Assembly: GCA_900770785.1 (NCBI GenBank)
Contig: CAAGLJ010000105.1
Coordinates: forward strand, 1-5,257
DNA length: 5,257 nt
Direction: 5' to 3'
Origin: Lachnospiraceae bacterium
GTDB taxonomy: Bacteria > Bacillota > Clostridia > Lachnospirales > Lachnospiraceae
Shown: in pieces, positions 1-4,987 of the stretch
Numbering within the stretch: the stretch's first letter is position 1
How the letters are laid out: every line of letters begins with the position of its first letter
The notes under the pieces: generated by a model
Databases searched by the model: none
Seen by the model: the letters and a program-made list of their open reading frames with translations, nothing else
What the model was told of the DNA's origin: nothing
Position numbers and translations under genes: made by a program

Positions 1-66
1 GCTTTTAAGTGTGAAGATAAAAATCTAAATGATGTTAAAGATAGAAGAGAATGTATTCGGTTTTGA
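1..66 (+). other. Open tail at the left edge: possible C-terminus of an upstream gene, or rRNA spacer-like DNA
   Basis: Frame 1 is open from the window edge to a TGA at 64-66 and would encode about 21 residues ending in ECIRF; the other two forward frames stop early. The tail is too short to identify and its composition is not distinctive. It lies just before a strong terminator, so it is probably the end of some transcript. The stretch around 52-72, GTATTCGGTTTTGAGGGTAC, also resembles the spacer DNA that flanks 23S rRNA genes in Firmicutes, where a GTTTTGAG-like string is common. That reading comes from memory, not from a comparison. Either interpretation is weak. Confidence 0.2.
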
Positions 67-86
67 GGGTACTTACCCAGGGAGAG

Positions 87-121
87 GCTTTGTTTGAAAA
101 AACAGAGCTTTTTTTCTTTTT
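87..121 (+). terminator. Intrinsic terminator with GAAA loop
   Basis: The left arm GCTTTGTTT (87-95) pairs with AAACAGAGC (100-108) over 9 bp with one G-U wobble, closing a GAAA loop (96-99). Seven T residues follow at 109-115, then C and five more T. This is a textbook rho-independent terminator for whatever is transcribed into the window from the left, and it insulates cheV from that transcript. A smaller dyad, GGGT/ACCC, lies just upstream at 67-78. Confidence 0.8.
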
Positions 122-157
122 AACGTAAAATATTTTCGTTTAATAGTTCTTAATTTG

Positions 158-171
158 TCTAAATTTTTAGA
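158..171. repeat. Short AT-rich inverted repeat upstream of the cheV promoter
   Basis: TCTAAA (158-163) and TTTAGA (166-171) form a 6-bp inverted repeat around TT, ending about 8 bases before the -35 region. It could be an operator or simply part of an AT-rich upstream element. In DNA this rich in A and T, such a dyad can occur by chance. Confidence 0.25.
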
Positions 172-179
172 AAAGATGT

Positions 180-207
180 TTGCGTAAAAACTTAAATATG
201 TTATAAT
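180..207 (+). promoter_or_regulatory. Probable SigA promoter for cheV (extended -10)
   Basis: A perfect -10 hexamer TATAAT at 202-207 is preceded by TG at 199-200, giving the extended form TGTTATAAT. The -35 position has only a weak TTGCGT (180-185, 16-bp spacer), which an extended -10 can tolerate. Transcription would begin near 213-215, leaving a leader of roughly 68 bases before the cheV ATG. That leader has a weak 6-bp dyad (236-241 with 250-255). No flagellar-sigma signature (TAAA with a GCCGATAT-like -10) was seen. Confidence 0.65.
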
Positions 208-270
208 GGGTCTAGTAGTATTGAAATCAAATAGAATAGGTTTGATAATACCTGTATAAATAAACTAAAG

Positions 271-276
271 AGGTGG
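271..276 (+). promoter_or_regulatory. cheV ribosome binding site, which decides the start
   Basis: AGGTGG lies 5 bases before ATG 282. A possible in-frame GTG start at 273 falls inside this site and has no Shine-Dalgarno of its own, so ATG 282 is preferred. Confidence 0.75.
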
Positions 277-281
277 ATAGT

Positions 282-1181
282 ATGGATACAAAGATTCTTT
301 TGGAAAACGGCACCAACGAGCTTGAGGTTTTAGAGTTTACATTGGATGGTCATTCGTATGGAATTAACGTTGCTAAGATTAGAGAAATTATTACATATCA
401 GGATGTAACTCCTGTCCCTAATGCACATCCAAGCATTGAAGGAATCTTTATGCCGCGTGATACTATGATTACGGCTATTGACCTGAAAAACTGTTTGCAG
501 AGAGGTACATCCGAAAAAGGCGGACTCTTCATTATTACCAACTTTAATAAATTAGATATTGCTTTTCATGTAGATGAGGTCTTAGGAATTCATCGTGTAT
601 CATGGGGGGATATTATTAAACCTAATGCAACGGTTTCTACTACAGAGGAAGGTGTATCTACCGGAATTATTAAAAGGAATGATAAATTAATTATTATCCT
701 TGATTTCGAGAAGATTGTGACCGATATTAACCCTGAAACGGGTCTTAAAGTTCACGAAATTGATGAATTGGGAGAACGTAAACGTAATGATATTCCGATT
801 CTTATTGCGGAAGATTCTGTTTTGTTAAATAAGTTGATCGTTGATTCCTTGAAGAAGGCCGGATATGTTAATCTGATTCATACTGAAAATGGTGAAGAGG
901 CATGGAAGATTATTAACGAGTGCAAGGAGAATGGAGATTTGAAGGAACACGTTCAGTGTGTAATAACGGATATCGAAATGCCGATTATGGACGGACACCG
1001 ATTAACTAAATTAATTAAAGAAGATGAAGATACAAAGGATATTCCTGTTGTAATCTTTTCTTCACTTGTTAATGAAGACATGAGAAGAAAGGGTGAAGCA
1101 TTGGGAGCAGATGCACAGCTATCCAAACCGGAAATTGGTAATCTGGTAAGAGAAATAGATAAATTGGTTCTCAATAAATAG
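282..1181 (+). CDS. cheV: Chemotaxis coupling protein CheV (CheW domain plus receiver domain)
   Basis: This 299-residue cytoplasmic protein joins a CheW-like domain (about residues 10-150) to a response-regulator receiver (about 170-297), the usual CheV order and length. CheV proteins link chemoreceptors to the CheA kinase through the CheW part, and phosphorylation of the receiver by CheA tunes adaptation. The receiver keeps its key residues: acidic pair E177-D178 (IAED), phospho-acceptor D230 (VITDIEMP), the switch hydroxyl at S260/S261 (IFSS) and K282 in LSKPE, so it should be phosphorylatable. The CheW part keeps its typical opening (LEFTLDGHSYGINVAKIREI). The gene has its own promoter and ends before a terminator, so it may be monocistronic. 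Its presence implies a chemotactic, probably flagellated, host. Membership of the family is secure; the signalling role is known from other CheV proteins and is not shown here. Confidence 0.94.
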   Translation: MDTKILLENGTNELEVLEFTLDGHSYGINVAKIREIITYQDVTPVPNAHPSIEGIFMPRDTMITAIDLKNCLQRGTSEKGGLFIITNFNKLDIAFHVDEVLGIHRVSWGDIIKPNATVSTTEEGVSTGIIKRNDKLIIILDFEKIVTDINPETGLKVHEIDELGERKRNDIPILIAEDSVLLNKLIVDSLKKAGYVNLIHTENGEEAWKIINECKENGDLKEHVQCVITDIEMPIMDGHRLTKLIKEDEDTKDIPVVIFSSLVNEDMRRKGEALGADAQLSKPEIGNLVREIDKLVLNK

Positions 1182-1203
1182 GGGCTGATATAGATGGATA
1201 CGA

Positions 1204-1230
1204 GGCAGGGATTTAGTCCCTGCCTTTTTT
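1204..1230 (+). terminator. Intrinsic terminator after cheV
   Basis: GGCAGGGA (1204-1211) pairs perfectly with TCCCTGCC (1217-1224) around a 5-base loop, followed by six T (1225-1230). The hairpin starts 23 bases after the cheV stop. Only 29 bases separate the T-run from the next start codon, so it may also act as a partial terminator or attenuator for the SIR2-like gene. Confidence 0.88.
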
Positions 1231-1244
1231 CCTATATTTTAATT

Positions 1245-1252
1245 GGAAGGGA
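1245..1252 (+). promoter_or_regulatory. Ribosome binding site of the SIR2-like gene, which decides the start
   Basis: GGAAGGGA lies 7 bases before ATG 1260. An earlier in-frame ATG at 1194 would translate straight through the terminator hairpin and add 22 unlikely residues, so 1260 is the chosen start. Confidence 0.8.
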
Positions 1253-1259
1253 TATTTTC

Positions 1260-1973
1260 ATGGAGCTGAAAACATTGATTGATGATGCGGATATGGTTTT
1301 GGTTGGAATAGGGGAAGAGTTTCAGACTGATTTTTCACAGCTGGAAATTCTTCAGGAAGAACAGAACACCATTTTTGAAGAATACGCAAGAATGATGTAT
1401 CTGGATAACCATAAAGCAGATGAAGTTGATAATGCTTACAGAGTGTTAAAGATATTACTGGAAAATAAGGATTATTTTGTTGTTACCTTATGCAACGATG
1501 ACCGCATATACGATAGTGGTATAGGAAAGGAGAGGATAGTGGCTCCCTGCGGAAGTTATCATCGTTTACAGTGTGAGAATGTCTGCAGCGAGGAAATTTA
1601 TCCGGTCCAGGGATACCTGGAAGAGATAAGAAAGAGGAATATCCCTATATGTCCACACTGTGGGAAGAATCTCATCATAAATCGGGTAGGGATTTCAAAA
1701 TACAGTGAGGAAGGCTACCTGGCACAATGGAATGAATACACTAAATGGCTCCAGAGAACTCTGAATAAAAAACTGCTTATTCTTGAGCTGGGGGTGGGTA
1801 TGAAATATCCTTCGGTAATCAGATGGCCCGTAGAAAAAATAGCTTTTTTGAATAAAAAGGCAAAATTAGTACGGATTAATTCACTTTTGTATCAGCTGCC
1901 TGAAGAGATTAAGGAAGAAGGAATTGCTGTTTGCGAGGAATCTGTAAGATTCCTTATAAATCAAATTGTATAA
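1260..1973 (+). CDS. Divergent SIR2-like (sirtuin-fold) protein
   Basis: The 237-residue product has the sirtuin layout in degenerate form. A Rossmann-type start, ADMVLVGIGEEF (10-21), stands where sirtuins have the NAD-binding GAGxS loop. YFVVTLCNDD (72-81) matches the TQNxD strand only loosely. C105, C109, C131 and C134 (CxxxC then CPHC) look like the zinc finger. LILELGVGMKYPSVIRWP (173-190) resembles the late GTSLxVxP segment, and KLVRINS (202-208) the last nucleotide-binding strand. Classical sirtuins use NAD to remove acyl groups from lysine, with a histidine in an HG motif. Here the matching place reads APCGSYH (95-101), with Cys97 before the Gly, so ordinary deacetylase activity is doubtful. 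It could be an NAD or ADP-ribose binder, or act on another substrate. No signal peptide or membrane segment is seen. The fold assignment is by eye and moderately sure; the function is unknown. Confidence 0.68.
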   Translation: MELKTLIDDADMVLVGIGEEFQTDFSQLEILQEEQNTIFEEYARMMYLDNHKADEVDNAYRVLKILLENKDYFVVTLCNDDRIYDSGIGKERIVAPCGSYHRLQCENVCSEEIYPVQGYLEEIRKRNIPICPHCGKNLIINRVGISKYSEEGYLAQWNEYTKWLQRTLNKKLLILELGVGMKYPSVIRWPVEKIAFLNKKAKLVRINSLLYQLPEEIKEEGIAVCEESVRFLINQIV

Positions 1974-1994
1974 TATTTCCTTATATGGTAAACT
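1966..1994 (+). promoter_or_regulatory. Possible promoter for the membrane protein-hisHF operon
   Basis: TAAACT (1989-1994) preceded by TG at 1986-1987 makes an extended -10-like element, with TTGTAT (1966-1971) 17 bases upstream as a weak -35. Transcription would begin near 2000, about 27 bases before the ATG at 2028. A TATAAT string at 1969-1974 is an alternative -10, but it overlaps the preceding stop codon and has no convincing -35. Expression by read-through from the SIR2-like gene is also possible. Confidence 0.35.
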
Positions 1995-2027
1995 AAACGG
2001 TAGATAAATCTTTGCGGAGGATGGAAT

Positions 2028-3527
2028 ATGAAATCAAATGAAGAATATTTGGATGAACTGTTAAAAGGGATGGGAGATGATGACACTGCATCTGTGGCTG
2101 AAGCTCCGCAAGGAGATGGAATCCAGGAGGATAGTGTTCTTGGCTCTGAGAATGGGGATACTCTGTCTGATAATTCTCTGGAGAAGCTGATGGCAGAAAT
2201 TCAGCAAAGCTCCCAGGAATATAATGATGTGGATTTTTCTGATAATGATATGTTATCAGAAGAAAGTATAGATGCGCTTTTAAATGCAGCTAAAACAAGT
2301 GCACAAATTGATTTGGAAAAAAGCAAAGAAGATGAACCCCAGGAACCCTTTTATACAGGGAAGGATGAAGACTTTGCCCAAATAAACGATTTATTGGACA
2401 AAAGTGAGAAAAATGAAAGCCTTGAGGATGACGACCAATCGGCTAAAAGCACCATATTTTCTATGGATGAGATGGAAGTACCCATTGAGGACGAGCAGGA
2501 ATTCAGCATGGAGGATCTGGATTCTTTATTGGAGGATCGCTCCGAAGAAGGAGGCTTTGATAGAAAAGAGAAGGAGAAAGAAGATAAAGCCAAAAAAGAG
2601 AGCATGGATGAAGCTCCCGGCGGGGAAGAACCACGAGGCTTTAAGAAGTTTCTTTCTGTTCTTTTTGAAGAAGAACCGGATGAGATGGAGCCGCAGGAAG
2701 CCGGAGATATTAATCTTTCTGACGAAAACAAAGAAATTCTCACCCAGCTGGATAAAGAAGGAAAGTCAAAGAGAAAAGTAAAGAAGAAAAAAGAAAAGAG
2801 AAAAGGCAAGAACGAGGGGGAAGAAGAGCAGCAAAAGAATACTAAAAAGAAGGCTAAGAAGCCTCCGAAACCTAAAAAAGAGAAGAAACCGAAAAAGGAA
2901 AAGCCGGTAAAGGAGGAAGAGAAGCAGGGAAGACCTGAGAAACGTCTTCCTAAAAAGAAGGTTGTAGTAACCTCTATTTTTGCAGCCTCTTTATTAATTG
3001 CAATTCTCCTGTTTGAGTATCTTATTCCGCCCATGTATACCTTATCAGGAGCCAGAGCAGCTTATGTACAGGAAAATTATAAAGAAGCATATCAGGAATT
3101 CTATGGAGAAACCCTGAATGAAGGAGATCAAGAAAGATTCCAGTCTTCAAGGGCAGTAATGAGAATGCAGACCAATTTGGACAGCTATTACAGCTTTCTG
3201 GAAATAGGAGATGAAGTCAAGGCACTTCATTCTCTTATAGAAGGAGTTCATGTAAAGGATGATGTTTATGCTCTTGCAGGCTCCTATAATGCCACTTCTG
3301 AGGTGGAAAAGGTATATATGGAGGTTTTGGCTATTCTGAGTTCAAACTATGGATTAACTGAGCAGGATGCCCTGGAGATTATAGCTGAAAAGAGCGATTT
3401 GATCTATACCAGAAAGCTTCAGGCAATCGCAAATGGAACAGAATATACAGAGGGCTCGGCATTGGAAATCAGTCAGGAAGACATGCTGCCGGAAGAACAG
3501 GAGCTTTTCCAGCAAACGGCAGAGTGA
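2028..3527 (+). CDS. Single-pass membrane protein: acidic N-terminal motifs, Lys-rich linker, extracytoplasmic helical domain
   Basis: I do not recognise a named family. GGAGG at 2016-2020 supports ATG 2028 (499 residues). Residues 1-245 are acidic, low in complexity and probably disordered. They carry short repeated helical motifs with a x-(I/L)-(D/N)-x-L-L core: YLDELL (7-12), LSEESIDALLN (76-86), AQINDLL (117-123), SMEDLDSLLE (160-169), and weaker ones near 47-55 and 231-241. Residues 246-311 are a Lys/Glu/Pro-rich basic linker. About 312-330 (VVVTSIFAASLLIAILLFE) is one transmembrane helix; the positive-inside rule puts the N-terminus in the cytoplasm. The last 165 residues are helical and TPR-like (ARAAYVQENYKEAYQEFYG, 342-360), outside the membrane. 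The architecture suggests a scaffold or anchoring protein. The LSEESIDALLN segment resembles the N-terminal peptide of FliM/FliY. hisH starts 7 bases after its stop, so they share a transcript; a histidine role is not implied. Confidence 0.85.
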   Translation: MKSNEEYLDELLKGMGDDDTASVAEAPQGDGIQEDSVLGSENGDTLSDNSLEKLMAEIQQSSQEYNDVDFSDNDMLSEESIDALLNAAKTSAQIDLEKSKEDEPQEPFYTGKDEDFAQINDLLDKSEKNESLEDDDQSAKSTIFSMDEMEVPIEDEQEFSMEDLDSLLEDRSEEGGFDRKEKEKEDKAKKESMDEAPGGEEPRGFKKFLSVLFEEEPDEMEPQEAGDINLSDENKEILTQLDKEGKSKRKVKKKKEKRKGKNEGEEEQQKNTKKKAKKPPKPKKEKKPKKEKPVKEEEKQGRPEKRLPKKKVVVTSIFAASLLIAILLFEYLIPPMYTLSGARAAYVQENYKEAYQEFYGETLNEGDQERFQSSRAVMRMQTNLDSYYSFLEIGDEVKALHSLIEGVHVKDDVYALAGSYNATSEVEKVYMEVLAILSSNYGLTEQDALEIIAEKSDLIYTRKLQAIANGTEYTEGSALEISQEDMLPEEQELFQQTAE

Positions 3528-3534
3528 GGAGAAC

Positions 3535-4155
3535 ATGGTAGCAATAATCGACTATGATGCAGGAAATATAAAGAGTGTAGAGAAAGCAGTTGCTTTCCTT
3601 GGAAAAGAAGCTGTTATTACCAGAAAACCGGAAGAAATTCTGAGGGCAGACCATGTGATTCTTCCTGGTGTGGGTAATTTTGGTGACGCGATGAAAAAGC
3701 TGGAGAAGTATGGATTGATTCCGGTGATCAGAGAAGTCATTGAAAAACAGATTCCTTTTCTGGGGATATGCCTGGGACTGCAGCTGCTTTTTAATAAAAG
3801 CGATGAGTCTCCAGGAGTAGGTGGCCTTGGAATACTGGAGGGGGAAATCAAACGGATTCCCGGCAAGGAAGGTCTGAAAATCCCTCATATTGGGTGGAAT
3901 TCCCTCTCTTTTCCCAGAGAAGGAAGGCTTTACCAGGGGCTTTTAGAAGAAACCTACGTTTATTTTGTGCACTCCTATTATCTGGAGGCGAAAGAAAAAG
4001 AGATCGTGACGGCTACAACAGAGTATGGTGTTACCATTCACGCTTCTATAGAAAGAGGAAATGTGTTTGCCTGCCAGTTTCATCCTGAAAAGAGTTCGGA
4101 AACAGGATTAAAAATACTGGATAATTTTTTGAAGATGAAGCGGGAGGATAAATAG
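3535..4155 (+). CDS. hisH: Imidazole glycerol phosphate synthase, glutamine amidotransferase subunit HisH
   Basis: HisH hydrolyses glutamine and passes ammonia to HisF, which makes imidazole glycerol phosphate and AICAR in histidine biosynthesis. The 206-residue protein is a class I glutamine amidotransferase of normal length. It opens with VAIIDYDAGNIKSVEKA (2-18), has the oxyanion segment LPGVGNFGDAM (43-53), the nucleophile Cys79 in LGICLGLQLL, the HIGWN block (118-122), the YFVHSYY block (143-149), and the rest of the triad, His183 and Glu185, in QFHPEKSS. ATG 3535 is chosen because homology starts there and the site GAGGAG (3526-3531) overlaps the upstream TGA. An in-frame ATG at 3433 would add 34 residues read out of frame through the end of the preceding gene. 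Spacing indicates coupled translation with both neighbours. Confidence 0.97.
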   Translation: MVAIIDYDAGNIKSVEKAVAFLGKEAVITRKPEEILRADHVILPGVGNFGDAMKKLEKYGLIPVIREVIEKQIPFLGICLGLQLLFNKSDESPGVGGLGILEGEIKRIPGKEGLKIPHIGWNSLSFPREGRLYQGLLEETYVYFVHSYYLEAKEKEIVTATTEYGVTIHASIERGNVFACQFHPEKSSETGLKILDNFLKMKREDK

Positions 4156-4916
4156 TGTTCACGAAGAGAATAATTCCCTGTCTTGATGTACATAACGGGA
4201 GGGTAGTAAAAGGAGTAAACTTTGTGAATCTACAGGATGCAGGAGATCCTGTAGAGATTGCAGCAGCATACGACAGGGCTGGTGCAGATGAACTGGTTTT
4301 TCTGGATATTACGGCTTCTTCAGATGGAAGAGAGACAGTAGCGGATATGGTCAGAAGAGTGGCAGAGAAGGTATTTATTCCTTTTACCGTTGGAGGAGGC
4401 ATCAGAACGGTAGATGATTTTAAGACCCTACTCAGGGAAGGAGCAGATAAGGTATCGGTAAACTCTTCCGCTATAGACAGACCAGAGCTGATTTCTGAAG
4501 CAGCAGATAAATTTGGAAGTCAGTGCGTTGTTGTTGCCATAGATGCCAAAAGAAGAGCAGATGGCAGCGGCTTCAACATATATAAGCATGGCGGCAGGCT
4601 GGATATGGGAATTGATGCCGTAGACTGGGCCATAAAGGCAGAACGCCTGGGAGCCGGGGAAATCCTGCTGACCAGCATGGACGGAGATGGCACCAAGGCC
4701 GGTTACGATATTGAATTAACCAGGCAGGTAGCAGAGAATGTGAATATTCCGGTAATCGCCTCTGGTGGAGCAGGTTGTCTGGAGCATTTCAAAGATGCGC
4801 TTACCCTTGGAAAAGCGGATGCTGCTCTTGCAGCCTCATTGTTTCATTTCAAAGAGTTGGAAATTCGTCAGGTGAAGGAATATTTACGATCCCAGAATAT
4901 TTCTGTTCGTATGTAG
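4155..4916 (+). CDS. hisF: Imidazole glycerol phosphate synthase, cyclase subunit HisF
   Basis: HisF is the (beta/alpha)8-barrel cyclase that combines PRFAR with ammonia from HisH to give imidazole glycerol phosphate plus AICAR, which is recycled into purines. The 253-residue length is normal. The GTG start shares its first G with the hisH TAG (TAGTG), and GGGAGG at 4142-4147 serves it; the protein begins MFTKRIIPCLDVHNGRVVKG as expected. Catalytic Asp11 and Asp130 (VAIDAKR) are present. Phosphate-binding elements are visible in FTVGGGIRT (77-85), SVNSSA (101-106), LLTSMDGDGT (171-180) and VIASGGAG (200-207). Arg5, Glu46, Lys99 and Glu169 correspond to the salt-bridge gate at the ammonia tunnel described for the Thermotoga enzyme. 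The one-base overlap is consistent with 1:1 production of the two subunits. No defect is seen. Confidence 0.98.
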   Translation: MFTKRIIPCLDVHNGRVVKGVNFVNLQDAGDPVEIAAAYDRAGADELVFLDITASSDGRETVADMVRRVAEKVFIPFTVGGGIRTVDDFKTLLREGADKVSVNSSAIDRPELISEAADKFGSQCVVVAIDAKRRADGSGFNIYKHGGRLDMGIDAVDWAIKAERLGAGEILLTSMDGDGTKAGYDIELTRQVAENVNIPVIASGGAGCLEHFKDALTLGKADAALAASLFHFKELEIRQVKEYLRSQNISVRM

Positions 4917-4974
4917 TCGATATGGGAATAGAAATTATGGACAGGAAATCAGACAGAAAGTTGGCAGAGGGGCA

Positions 4975-4980
4975 AGAGGA
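4975..4980 (+). promoter_or_regulatory. Probable ung ribosome binding site
   Basis: AGAGGA lies 7 bases before ATG 4988 and supports that start. Earlier in-frame ATGs at 4922 and 4937 have poorer sites and would add a charged stretch (MDRKSDRKLAEGQEDRT) unlike the family's usual N-terminus; ATG 4994 is too far from an optimal site but remains possible. No terminator or clear promoter is visible between hisF and ung (4917-4987), so ung is probably cotranscribed with hisHF. Confidence 0.55.
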
Positions 4981-4987
4981 CAGGACT

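Noticed and set aside
122..213. Flagellar sigma (SigD-type) promoter for cheV
   Set aside because: A TAAA occurs at 160-163, but no GCCGATAT-like -10 lies at the right distance; the extended TATAAT promoter explains the region better.
214..281. Riboswitch or structured leader before cheV
   Set aside because: Only a weak 6-bp dyad with one wobble (236-241/250-255) is visible, and no known riboswitch core is recognisable in about 68 bases.
1194..1259. N-terminal extension of the SIR2-like protein from ATG 1194
   Set aside because: It would translate the cheV terminator hairpin and T-run, and sirtuin-like sequence begins only after ATG 1260, which has a good ribosome binding site.
2404..2781. 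125-residue reading frame on the plus strand inside the membrane protein gene
   Set aside because: Out-of-frame shadow of a purine-rich coding region, giving an Arg/Lys/Trp-rich product with no recognisable motif.
2351..3034. 227-residue reading frame on the minus strand
   Set aside because: It is the complement of the Lys/Glu-rich linker of the membrane protein, which yields Ser/Phe-rich nonsense; no ribosome binding site or family features.
3433..3534. N-terminal extension of HisH from ATG 3433
   Set aside because: It overlaps the end of the preceding gene in another frame, has no HisH similarity, and ATG 3535 gives the normal length and start.
3469..3888. Minus-strand reading frames opposite hisH
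   Set aside because: hisH is a certain gene on the other strand, and these frames have no family resemblance or start signals.
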